From positions 1,199,001-1,263,000 of the forward strand of contig NZ_CP079724.1 in assembly GCF_019334565.1 (NCBI RefSeq): 64,000 bases of DNA, in the 5' to 3' direction. Source of the stretch: Streptococcus oralis (GTDB lineage: Bacteria > Bacillota > Bacilli > Lactobacillales > Streptococcaceae). This document shows, piece after piece, positions 55,535-63,093 of this stretch. The notes beneath the pieces were generated by a model that was not told where the DNA came from, did no database searches, and worked only from the letters and a program-made list of their open reading frames with translations. A program made the position numbers and the translations under genes. How positions within the stretch are numbered: position 1 is the stretch's first letter; the number at the start of each line of letters is the position of its first letter.

Positions 55535-55655
55535 GATATTTGCTCAGAATTCTCTTTTTTTCAGAAAAAAATACACTTAACATTGATAAATCCAATTTTT
55601 CTATCGCTTTCATATTAGTTTTGAGCATATTTCTTGACTTTTTGTCAAAATTCAT

Positions 55656-55684
55656 TTGTGAAAACGCTGACTTTATGATATGCT
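55656..55684 (+). promoter_or_regulatory. apbE operon promoter overlapped by a near-perfect cre site
   Basis: TTGTGA (55656-55661), 17 bases, TATGCT (55679-55684). TGAAAACGCTGACT at 55659-55672 fits the cre consensus except for the last base and overlaps the -35. The 55468-55777 gap holds only this and the nox promoter. Confidence 0.65.
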
Positions 55685-55777
55685 AGATACATGGAAAGAA
55701 AATGTAAGGGGTTTAATTTTTCTTTAACGACCTTATATTGAATGATTTCCTATAAGAAGAAGAAAGGAGTTGGTAGC

Positions 55778-56707
55778 TTGCCTCTTCGTTCGCACTCTGA
55801 ACGGCTAATGGGAACAACGATCACGATTTCATTAGTAGATGAGCGGGCAGAAATCCTGCTTCAGGACGCTTTTGACTTGCTCAAAGAGCTCGAATACCGC
55901 TTTAACGCCAACAGTCAAGAATCCGAACTGATGGAAATCAACTACCAAGCTGGAATCGCACCTGTTAAGGTTCATCCTGACCTGTTTGAACTGATTGCTC
56001 TTGGACTTGAGCATAGCCTAGCACCATCTAGCCATCTCAATATCAGTATTGGTCCCTTGATTCAAACCTGGCGAATCGGATTTGCAGATGCACGGCTTCC
56101 AGACTCTAAAGAAATCGAAGCTGTCTTGCCTCTAGTTGACCCTCATTTTATCAAGTTGGATCCGACTAGCTCTACTGTCTTTTTAGAGAAGAAAGGAATG
56201 AAGCTTGATTTAGGTTGTTTAGCTAAGGGCTATAGTGCAGATAAGGTTGCCCAGTATTTGAAAGAACACGGTGTCACCTCTGCCCTGATCAATCTCGGAG
56301 GAAATATCCTCACCATCGGGAACAACCAAGCCAAAGAAGGGAAAGCCTGGCAGATTGGGATTCAAGATCCGCGAAATCCTCGTGGCAACCATCTCCTAAC
56401 CATTCCTGCTTCTAACAAATCCGTTGTCACTTCAGGTATCTATGAACGCCATCTGACAGTAGATGGAAAAGACTATCATCATATCTTTGATAGTGAGACA
56501 GGATTCCCTGTCGAAACAGACCTCGCTAGCCTAACGATTATCTCTGATAAATCCGTTGATGGTGAGATTTGGACAACGCGCCTTTTCGGAGAACGAAGCG
56601 CTTCTATCCTCTGGCAAGTCGAAAGTATAGATGGTATTGAAGCCATCCTCATCGACAAAGAGGGACGCCTTGCATGTTCTTCAGGCCTTCAAAATTGTAT
56701 TATGTAA
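55778..56707 (+). CDS. apbE: ApbE-type FAD:protein FMN transferase, cytosolic form (309 aa)
   Basis: ApbE enzymes cleave FAD and attach FMN covalently to Ser or Thr of a short motif in target proteins. Family blocks are visible: RLMGTTITISL at the N-terminus, LDLGCLAKGYSADKVAQYL (about 152-170), INLGGNILTIG and TSGIYERHLTVDGKDYHHIFDSETGFPV (about 217-244). There is no signal peptide or lipobox, so it should act inside the cell. I placed the start at the TTG at 55778 because AAAGGAG lies eight bases upstream; an ATG at 55742 has no such site. It heads an operon with two FMN reductases, the larger carrying probable target motifs. Confidence 0.88.
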   Translation: MPLRSHSERLMGTTITISLVDERAEILLQDAFDLLKELEYRFNANSQESELMEINYQAGIAPVKVHPDLFELIALGLEHSLAPSSHLNISIGPLIQTWRIGFADARLPDSKEIEAVLPLVDPHFIKLDPTSSTVFLEKKGMKLDLGCLAKGYSADKVAQYLKEHGVTSALINLGGNILTIGNNQAKEGKAWQIGIQDPRNPRGNHLLTIPASNKSVVTSGIYERHLTVDGKDYHHIFDSETGFPVETDLASLTIISDKSVDGEIWTTRLFGERSASILWQVESIDGIEAILIDKEGRLACSSGLQNCIM

Positions 56708-56725
56708 AAAGAGAAAGGAAATCTC

Positions 56726-57331
56726 ATGCTAAAACTTATTGCCATTGTTGGAACGAACTCTAAACGTTCTACAAACCGCCAATTGCTCCAATACATGCAA
56801 AAACACTTTGCTGATAAAGCTGAAATTGAACTCGTTGAAATCAAGGATATCCCTGTTTTCAACAAACCAGCAGATAAGCAACTTCCAGCTGAAATTCTTG
56901 AGATTGCAGCTAAAATTGAAGAGGCTGATGGTGTGATTATCGGTACTCCTGAGTACGACCACTCTATCCCTGCGGTATTGATGAGCGCTCTTGCTTGGCT
57001 ATCTTACGGTATCTACCCACTTTTGAACAAACCAATCATGATCACTGGTGCTTCTTACGGTACACTTGGTTCATCTCGTGCCCAATTGCAACTTCGTCAA
57101 ATCTTGAATGCTCCTGAAATCAAGGCAAATGTTCTTCCAGATGAATTCTTGCTCTCACACTCTCTTCAAGCATTTAACCCAAGTGGTGACTTGGTTGACC
57201 TTGATGTCATCAAGAAATTGGATGCCATCTTTGATGACTTCCGTATCTTTGTGAAGATTACTGAAAAATTGCGCAATGCACAAGAATTGCTTCGCAAAGA
57301 TGCAGAAGAATTTGACTGGGAAAATTTGTAA
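56726..57331 (+). CDS. NADPH-dependent FMN reductase-like flavoprotein (201 aa)
   Basis: Flavodoxin-like oxidoreductase of the FMN_red family. It begins LKLIAIVGTNSKRSTNRQLLQYM (phosphate-binding loop, about 6-18) and has the signature GVIIGTPEYDHSIPAVLMSALAWLSY (about 69-94) and GASYGTLGSSRAQLQLRQIL. It likely reduces FMN or quinones with NAD(P)H. GAAAGGAAA precedes the ATG. It is 18 bases after apbE and 17 before its larger paralogue, to which it is clearly related in the first 170 residues. Confidence 0.9.
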   Translation: MLKLIAIVGTNSKRSTNRQLLQYMQKHFADKAEIELVEIKDIPVFNKPADKQLPAEILEIAAKIEEADGVIIGTPEYDHSIPAVLMSALAWLSYGIYPLLNKPIMITGASYGTLGSSRAQLQLRQILNAPEIKANVLPDEFLLSHSLQAFNPSGDLVDLDVIKKLDAIFDDFRIFVKITEKLRNAQELLRKDAEEFDWENL

Positions 57332-57348
57332 GATAGGAGACCGAAAGA

Positions 57349-58593
57349 ATGAAATTTGTTGGACTTGTTGGATCAAACTACGATCAATCATATAACCGCA
57401 AACTCTTGGAATTTATCCGTCGCAATTTCAAATTCAAATTTGAATTAGAAGTCCTTGAAATCGACGAAGTTCCAATGTTTAACCAAGACGAAAAATGGGA
57501 CGAAAGCTTCCAATTGCGTTTCTTGTATAACAAGATTACACGTGCTGATGGTGTCATTATCGCCACTCCTGAGCACAACCACACTATCTCAGCTTCGCTC
57601 AAATCTGTACTTGAATGGCTTTCATACGAAGTTCATCCATTTGAAAACAAACCTGTTATGATTGTGGGAGCATCATACTACGACCAAGGAACTTCACGTG
57701 CCCAGGTTCACCTTCGTAAAATCCTTGACGCTCCAGGTGTCAATGCCTACACACTTCCAGGAAATGAGTTCCTTCTTGGTAAAGCCAAAGAAGCTTTTGA
57801 TAACAATGGAAACATCACCAACGAAGGCACTGTTAAATTCCTTGAAACTTGCTTAGATAACTTTGTTAAATACGTAGGAGTCGTTTCGAAATTGAAAAAA
57901 CCAAAACCAATCGAACCAGAAGACTTGGATTGTGGAAAACCAATTGCAACAACCATTACAGAAGTTGACCCTGACGATCCAGAATGGGTAGAAAAAGTTG
58001 CAGCAATCACTGGCGCTGTTTCTGGTGATACCTATGTCAAATTGGACCACGGTATCCTGACAGTTAACCAAATCGATATGTTCTTGAAAGCTATGCCATT
58101 TGAATTGACATACGCTGACGATAACAACCAATTCCTCTACTACAACAACGCTCACCAAGATCCAGACACCATGTTTGCTAAACGTGTACCACCTCAATCA
58201 GGTAGCCGTATGTCAACTGTGCATGGTTCTCTTCCGCCAGCACGCATGAAGAATGTAGAGTGGGTTATCGGAACACTTCGCAACGGAAACCAAGAATATG
58301 TTCGTACGATTGTTCCAGGTTCCCCTGCAGGTGTTATCAACACTCACAACTACCAAGCTATGTACTATCCTGACGGATCATACGCTGGTATCAATGAAAT
58401 CGTCTTTAACTTCCAACCATGGCTTGACTGGTACCTAAAAGAAACGGGTCAACGTTTGGTGGGTGGTAGCGGACCTTTTGCTCCTGCTACCGGAGGTCAT
58501 GGAGACGCAGATGCTACTTCTGGCGCTTCTGATTCAGGGGATGCTGGAGGCCACGGTGGTGACGCTGACGCTACTTCTGGCGCAAGCAACTAA
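57349..58593 (+). CDS. Flavodoxin-like reductase with PAS-like domain and two ApbE-type flavinylation motifs (414 aa)
   Basis: Three parts are visible. Residues 1-180 form an FMN_red domain (VGLVGSNYDQSYNRKLLEFI; GVIIATPEHNHTISASLKSVLEWL). Residues about 235-370 resemble a PAS-type sensor domain (FELTYADDNNQFLYYNN, RVPPQSGSRMSTVHGSLPP, YPDGSYAGINEIVFNFQPW). The last 40 residues are a Gly/Asp/Ala/Ser-rich tail with the motif DATSGAS twice (388-394 and 407-413), which fits the known ApbE target pattern D-x-x-(S/T)-G-A-(S/T). With apbE in the same operon this suggests covalent FMN on two residues. There is no signal peptide, so it should be cytosolic. Flavinylation is inference. Confidence 0.85.
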   Translation: MKFVGLVGSNYDQSYNRKLLEFIRRNFKFKFELEVLEIDEVPMFNQDEKWDESFQLRFLYNKITRADGVIIATPEHNHTISASLKSVLEWLSYEVHPFENKPVMIVGASYYDQGTSRAQVHLRKILDAPGVNAYTLPGNEFLLGKAKEAFDNNGNITNEGTVKFLETCLDNFVKYVGVVSKLKKPKPIEPEDLDCGKPIATTITEVDPDDPEWVEKVAAITGAVSGDTYVKLDHGILTVNQIDMFLKAMPFELTYADDNNQFLYYNNAHQDPDTMFAKRVPPQSGSRMSTVHGSLPPARMKNVEWVIGTLRNGNQEYVRTIVPGSPAGVINTHNYQAMYYPDGSYAGINEIVFNFQPWLDWYLKETGQRLVGGSGPFAPATGGHGDADATSGASDSGDAGGHGGDADATSGASN

Positions 58594-58599
58594 GAAACC

Positions 58600-58630
58600 A
58601 AAAAGGAGCCATTTGGCTCCTTCTTTTTTA
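58600..58630 (+). terminator. Terminator of the apbE operon
   Basis: Stem AAGGAGCC/GGCTCCTT with loop ATTT, then CTTTTTT. Confidence 0.88.
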
Positions 58631-58639
58631 TTACAACAG

Positions 58640-58676
58640 ACAAGGGGCTTGTAAATCATCTACAAACCCCTTTCAT
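58640..58676 (-). terminator. Terminator after the DUF896 gene
   Basis: Minus-strand stem AAGGGG-TGTA / TACA-CCCCTT with small bulges. The T tract is short. Confidence 0.55.
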
Positions 58677-58677
58677 T

Positions 58678-58935
58678 TTATGAGTTAGGATCATCTAAAC
58701 TACGGCCGTGTAAACCTTTTTCACGTTGTACTTGGCGTAGTTTTTCTGGTGTAACGTCATTTCCTTCCTCGTCCACAACTTTGATTCCTTCAATGTGGTG
58801 ACGAACAGAACGACGATAGCCTTCGATGTATTCCTCACGAAGCTTAGCTTGTTCCACTTTTTCAGCAGAAGTTAGACCTTCTGTTTTTTTCTTTTTAGCA
58901 AGCTCGTTGATACGAGCAATTTTTTTCGGATCCAT
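58678..58935 (-). CDS. DUF896 (YnzC/SosA-like) protein (85 aa)
   Basis: Small basic protein of the DUF896 family. It begins [37 protein letters not shown], a helical hairpin conserved in Firmicutes, and ends [13 protein letters not shown]. subtilis YnzC is made in the SOS response operon, but the role is unclear. Here it lies 41 bases after glyS on the same strand and probably belongs to the glyQS unit. AAGGAGAAGAA precedes the ATG. Confidence 0.9.
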   Translation of the reverse strand: MDPKKIARINELAKKKKTEGLTSAEKVEQAKLREEYIEGYRRSVRHHIEGIKVVDEEGNDVTPEKLRQVQREKGLHGRSLDDPNS

Positions 58936-58976
58936 TTCTTCTCCTTTGTAATAAGATACAGTCCATTTGACTGAGT

Positions 58977-61013
58977 TTATTTCGTATTGATTTGGTTAAA
59001 ACGTACGAGCTTAGCTGCTTTCTTGGTTAGTTGCGACAAGATTGCCAAACGATTTTGTCGAACAGTCTGATCTTCAGCCATTACCATGGTATTTTCAAAG
59101 AAAGCATCAATAATTGGGCTAAGCGCAAAGAGTTGTTCTAATTGCTGGTTTGCAGTTCCTGACAAAACGAGTGATTCTACCGCCTCCGCCAAAGCTTTTT
59201 CTTCTTCATTCTCAAAGAGGGCAGGATCAACCGTGTCAAAACCTTCTGCCTTATCCGCCAAGTTGAAGGCACGTGAGAGGGATTCGACAGACGATTTGAA
59301 ATCTTCTTTCTTGCTTGCTTCTACGAGAGCACTTGCTACTTCCAACATATCCGCCACGACAAAGTTTGAACTTGCAAGAACTGCTTCCTTGATATCTTTT
59401 GGAGTAGAACCCATCATCTTATCAACACGAGCCTTGATAAAGTCCATAACCTCTGCTTTATTTTCATAAGTCAAGCTGTCAAATTTCAAACTGTAAAGGC
59501 TATCGATCAACTCATCCATAGCAATATGCCAACCAAAGGCATCCAAGATACGAACTACACCTTGGGTCGCACGACGAAGAGCATAAGGGTCATTAGAACC
59601 TGATGGAATCAAGCCCACTGAGAAGAAACTCAAAATCGTATCCAATTTGTCTGCAATGGCTAGAATGGCTCCCACCTTACTCTCTGGAAGAGCTCCGTCA
59701 GCTGATGTAGGCATGTAGTGTTCACGAATAGCAGCCGCAACTGCTGGAGTTTCTCCAGCAAGAAGGGCATATTTTTCACCCATAATACCTTGGAGCTCAT
59801 CAAACTCACCAACCATACCCGTCAACAAGTCAAACTTGTAAATAGCTGCCGCACGCGCTAGGTCAACTGTTTCATCCACTGACAAGCCAGCTTTTTCTGC
59901 CAAGAGAATGGCAATCTGCCCCGTACGAATCATGTGTTCACGAAGGGAACCAATCTTCTCATGGAAAGTCACATGGTTCAATTTTTCAACAAGATCTGAA
60001 ATGACCAATTTTTGGTCTTCACGCCAGAAGAATTCACCGTCTTCCAAACGAGCAACTAAGACTTTTTCATTACCCTTGATAACATTTTCCAAATGCTCTG
60101 CGTTTCCGTTACGGACTGAAATGAAGTTTGGCAAGAGTTTACCGTCTTGATCACGAACAACAAAGTAACGTTGGTGTTCTTTCATCGAAGTTACCAAAAC
60201 TTCTTCTGGAACTTCAAGGTATTTTGCATCAAAACTTCCCATAAAGGCAGTTGGGTATTCAACCAAGTTCAAGACTTCATTCAGCAAGTCAGCATCAATT
60301 TCGATACGGACCCCATGTTCAGCCTCGATTGCTTTGATTTGATCAACAATCATTTGCTCACGTTCACGAGGATCCGCGATTACAAACTGCTTACGAAGAT
60401 CTTCTTCGTAGCTCAATACTGACTGAATCTTAGTTTCTTGCCCCAAGAAACGATGACCACGACTTACACGACCGCCCTTGATATCAAGGAAATTCAAGTC
60501 AAACTCTTGCTCGTCCAAGAGAACAGTCAAAGTGTGTACAGGGCGGATATATTCAAAAGTGTTGTTAGCCCAGTGCATGCTGACAGGGAAAGTCAGTGAC
60601 TTCAAGACGTCTACTACACCTGGAACAATGGCTTCAACTGGTTGCCCCACTTCTTCCTTGGTAACATAGACATATTCTTCACCCTTGATTTCACGGAATT
60701 CGATATCTTCAACCGTCAAGCCTTTTCCACGAACAAATCCTTGAGCTGCTTTGGTGAAGTTTCCATCACTATCCAAGGCAATTTTCTTTGCTGGACCCTT
60801 GAAATCTTCTGTCAAATCAGACTGTTTGTCTGCAAGACCAGTCACACGAACAGCTAAACGACGTGGTGTTGAGAAGGTTTGAATGGCTTCAAAAGAAAGG
60901 CGGTTTTCCTTGAGGAAGGTTGCCATTTTTTCACCTAGTTGTTTTTCGCTTGGAGTTACTACGTAGGCTGGTAACTCTTCAAGACCGAGTTCTACTAATA
61001 AGTTTTTTGTCAT
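58977..61013 (-). CDS. glyS: Glycyl-tRNA synthetase beta subunit (678 aa)
   Basis: Beta subunit of the alpha2-beta2 bacterial GlyRS, needed for tRNA-Gly binding and activity. It begins [23 protein letters not shown], with the family block [28 protein letters not shown], an HD-type segment [13 protein letters not shown] and a C-terminal anticodon-binding DALR-like region ending [12 protein letters not shown]. The length is normal. It follows glyQ after an unusually long 263-base spacer. AAAGGA precedes the ATG. Confidence 0.97.
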   Translation of the reverse strand: MTKNLLVELGLEELPAYVVTPSEKQLGEKMATFLKENRLSFEAIQTFSTPRRLAVRVTGLADKQSDLTEDFKGPAKKIALDSDGNFTKAAQGFVRGKGLTVEDIEFREIKGEEYVYVTKEEVGQPVEAIVPGVVDVLKSLTFPVSMHWANNTFEYIRPVHTLTVLLDEQEFDLNFLDIKGGRVSRGHRFLGQETKIQSVLSYEEDLRKQFVIADPREREQMIVDQIKAIEAEHGVRIEIDADLLNEVLNLVEYPTAFMGSFDAKYLEVPEEVLVTSMKEHQRYFVVRDQDGKLLPNFISVRNGNAEHLENVIKGNEKVLVARLEDGEFFWREDQKLVISDLVEKLNHVTFHEKIGSLREHMIRTGQIAILLAEKAGLSVDETVDLARAAAIYKFDLLTGMVGEFDELQGIMGEKYALLAGETPAVAAAIREHYMPTSADGALPESKVGAILAIADKLDTILSFFSVGLIPSGSNDPYALRRATQGVVRILDAFGWHIAMDELIDSLYSLKFDSLTYENKAEVMDFIKARVDKMMGSTPKDIKEAVLASSNFVVADMLEVASALVEASKKEDFKSSVESLSRAFNLADKAEGFDTVDPALFENEEEKALAEAVESLVLSGTANQQLEQLFALSPIIDAFFENTMVMAEDQTVRQNRLAILSQLTKKAAKLVRFNQINTK

Positions 61014-61276
61014 GTTTTTTCCTTTACATCTTCTTCAATCTTTTCTTTTGATATACACCTTAGATACTGGGGATGTCGCTAACTAACTTTTGAGGGTCTG
61101 TAAGGAAATCTTATACCAAATAAACTAAGATTTCCAACAGTCTCATCAAAGTGGATTTAGCTGACTGATTCTTGAACCCAAGGTTTCAAAAATCCCCACA
61201 TAACAGTACGGCGTTGCATATCCCTCTAGCAAGTCTTCGACTTGCCTTTAACGATTTTAGAGCACAGTATTACTTA
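61014..61276 (-). other. Long structured spacer between glyQ and glyS
   Basis: These genes are usually adjacent. Here 263 bases separate them. In transcript order they contain GCAAGTC-GAA-GACTTGC, a further hairpin around TTGAAACC/GGGTTCAA, and a perfect ten-base stem GGAAATCTTA/TAAGATTTCC (61109-61140), and TGGGGAT and ATCCCCA can pair across it. No gene, promoter or U-tract terminator is visible. Confidence 0.5.
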
Positions 61277-62194
61277 CTATTCTGCGTCTTCTGCTAGGAG
61301 TTTAGCTCGTGTTGCTTCATCCAAAAGTGGGTAGCCTAGGCGTTTGCGTTCTGCGACAAAGGTTTTGGCTACGACACGGGCCAGGTTACGGATACGGGCG
61401 ATATAGCCTGCGCGCTCAGTTACAGATACGGCACCACGCGCATCAAGCAGATTAAAGGTGTGTGAACATTTGAGAACATAATCATAGGCAGGGTGAACCA
61501 ATCCCTCTTCCAAGGCACGACCAGCTTCCTTTTCAAACTTATCAAAGTTTTCCAGCAACATTTCTTGGTCCGAAATTTCAAATGAATATTTTGAATGCTC
61601 GTACTCAGGCTGGATAAAGATTTCTCCGTATTTTACACCATCTGCCCACTCAATATCATAGACAGAATCAACTTCTTGAATATAAGAAGCCAAGCGTTCC
61701 AAACCATAGGTAACTTCCGCAGTCACAGGACCTGTTGCCAATCCACCAACTTGTTGGAAATAAGTGAACTGAGTGATTTCCATCCCATCAAGCCAAACTT
61801 CCCATCCAAGACCAGCTGAACCAGTTGATGGGTTTTCCCAGTTGTCCTCAACGAAACGGATATCGTGTTCCAATGGATTGATACCCAATTTTTCCAAAGA
61901 CTCAAGGTAAAGCTCTTGGATATTTGATGGAGAAGGCTTCATGACCACTTGGAATTGGTGGTGTTGGTATAGGCGGTTAGGGTTTTCCCCGTAACGACCG
62001 TCAGCAGGACGACGTGATGGCTCTACATAAGCCGCATTCCATGGCTCAGGCCCAATAGCACGAAGGAAAGTGTAAGGACTCATTGTCCCCGCACCTTTTT
62101 CATTATCATAAGCCTGCATGAGCATACAACCTTGGTCATTCCAAAATTGTTGCAAAGTCAAAATAATTTCTTGAAATGTTAATTTCTTAGACAT
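61277..62194 (-). CDS. glyQ: Glycyl-tRNA synthetase alpha subunit (305 aa)
   Basis: Catalytic alpha subunit of bacterial GlyRS that activates glycine. It begins [40 protein letters not shown], which includes the class II motifs, with [27 protein letters not shown] (motif 2) and a late [20 protein letters not shown] chose the ATG at 62194 (AAGGAGT upstream); an in-frame codon upstream at 62260 would add 22 unconserved residues. A diverged second copy of its first codons and ribosome site lies at 62350-62385. Confidence 0.97.
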   Translation of the reverse strand: MSKKLTFQEIILTLQQFWNDQGCMLMQAYDNEKGAGTMSPYTFLRAIGPEPWNAAYVEPSRRPADGRYGENPNRLYQHHQFQVVMKPSPSNIQELYLESLEKLGINPLEHDIRFVEDNWENPSTGSAGLGWEVWLDGMEITQFTYFQQVGGLATGPVTAEVTYGLERLASYIQEVDSVYDIEWADGVKYGEIFIQPEYEHSKYSFEISDQEMLLENFDKFEKEAGRALEEGLVHPAYDYVLKCSHTFNLLDARGAVSVTERAGYIARIRNLARVVAKTFVAERKRLGYPLLDEATRAKLLAEDAE

Positions 62195-62405
62195 TGAATA
62201 CTCCTTAATAAAAAATGATTTTTTTCGACACGAGTCTGCCTTGTCGATTATACGAGGCAAAACGAGTTAGTACTGCGTCTAGCTCAGGCACTCTAGTGCT
62301 GAGCGTGGGGCAGTCCGACTGTAAGGAGGTCTCTGCCACTGACGCAGTGGAAAGTCAATTTATTAGACATTGTTTACTCCTTTAATTTATATTATCTTTT
62401 TAGAT
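62195..62405 (-). repeat. Duplicated glyQ start region with hairpin-rich insert
   Basis: The sequence around 62350-62385 reads AAAGGAGTAAACAATGTCTA then ATAAATTGACTTTCCA, a diverged copy of the true glyQ start (AAGGAGTATTCAATGTCTA, AGAAATTAACATTTCAA) at about 62170-62206. From the copy, MSNKLTF continues into unrelated codons and stops after 25 residues. Between the copies are about 145 bases rich in hairpins: ACTGCGTC/GACGCAGT ends enclosing CTCAGCACT/AGTGCCTGAG, and TGCCTCGT/ACAAGGCA. It looks like an insertion with duplication of the start. Confidence 0.7.
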
Positions 62406-62777
62406 TTATTCATCAAGCAACCAAGAAAAAGCTGGGTTCTGAAAAATATGACGTTTGGGAACCGTTTGTAAATTCTGATCGCATTCATCTATTGTACCTA
62501 ATTTTAAAGCACAGACTTCTGGTATATTTTCTTGAGCAGTGAAAATTTGACTATGACAGTTCTGACAGTAATAGCGTTGTTTTCCTGGAGATGAACTATA
62601 GGTAACCAACTGTTCTTTTCCATGCAATACTAGGTTTTTACTGCTAACTTTGGCATTCACTGTATAGGCAGACGCAGTTGCTTTCCGACAGAATGAGCAG
62701 TGGCAAAAAACTAATTCCGACAATTCCTCATCTAAAGTGTAGGTCACTGCTTTGCATAAACAAGATCCTTTAAGCAT
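62406..62777 (-). CDS. GFA-family zinc-binding protein (123 aa)
   Basis: Small cysteine-rich protein of the glutathione-dependent formaldehyde-activating (GFA) fold, although most members are not formaldehyde enzymes. Its zinc ligands are visible as SCLCKAV (residues 5-7 region), CHCSFCRK (about 25-32) and CQNCHS (about 71-76). It lies between a glycine T-box and glyQ, so it is likely expressed with the glycyl-tRNA synthetase genes under glycine control. No functional link to glycine is known to me. The ATG has AAGGAG upstream. Confidence 0.88.
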   Translation of the reverse strand: MLKGSCLCKAVTYTLDEELSELVFCHCSFCRKATASAYTVNAKVSSKNLVLHGKEQLVTYSSSPGKQRYYCQNCHSQIFTAQENIPEVCALKLGTIDECDQNLQTVPKRHIFQNPAFSWLLDE

Positions 62778-62799
62778 TATGCTCCTTTCTACTTAGGCA

Positions 62800-62995
62800 T
62801 TAGAGGAAATTCAAAAAGAACCGAATTTCAACACCCAAGCCTTGCGACTAGGGGCGTCTGAAACGCGGTTCCACCCTAATTTATTACTTCATTGTTTTTA
62901 ACAATACGACAGAAAGCGCCAGTTTCTTACCTTGTTCTACTTGGCTCCCACTACCCCAAGCTCGCTGAAGAACGCCATAAGACTTTCTTTCCTAG
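62800..62995 (-). promoter_or_regulatory. T-box riboswitch (glycine) of the GFA-glyQ-glyS operon
   Basis: The T-box sequence AGGGTGGAACCGCG lies at 62864-62877. Upstream, stem I closes with GAAAG/CTTTC and its specifier loop carries GGC (62918-62920), a glycine codon. Downstream, a terminator pairs GAACCG and TTTCA with TGAAA and CGGTTC, then TTTTT (62813-62873), and shares the T-box bases with the antiterminator. Uncharged tRNA-Gly should permit readthrough. Confidence 0.92.
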
Positions 62996-63000
62996 CTAGT

Positions 63001-63029
63001 ATTATAGCAGATTTTCTAGCCAGTGTAAA
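63001..63029 (-). promoter_or_regulatory. Promoter of the T-box operon
   Basis: Minus-strand TTTACA (63024-63029), 17 bases, TATAAT (63001-63006). Transcription should begin near 62994, at the start of the T-box leader. Confidence 0.82.
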
Positions 63030-63032
63030 CCA

Positions 63033-63069
63033 AAAATGAGTCTGAAAACAAAGTTCCAGACTCATTTAA
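63033..63069 (-). terminator. Terminator after the surface-protein gene
   Basis: Minus-strand stem AAATGAGTCTG/CAGACTCATTT with an 11-12 base loop, then TTGG. A and T flanks would allow use in both directions. Confidence 0.75.
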
Positions 63070-63093
63070 TAGTAAAGCTTCAGAAAGTCCTGT

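Noticed and set aside
62195..62260. A longer GlyQ starting at 62260
   Set aside because: The extension is translated from the foreign insert and ribosome site; known GlyQ begins at MSKKLTF.
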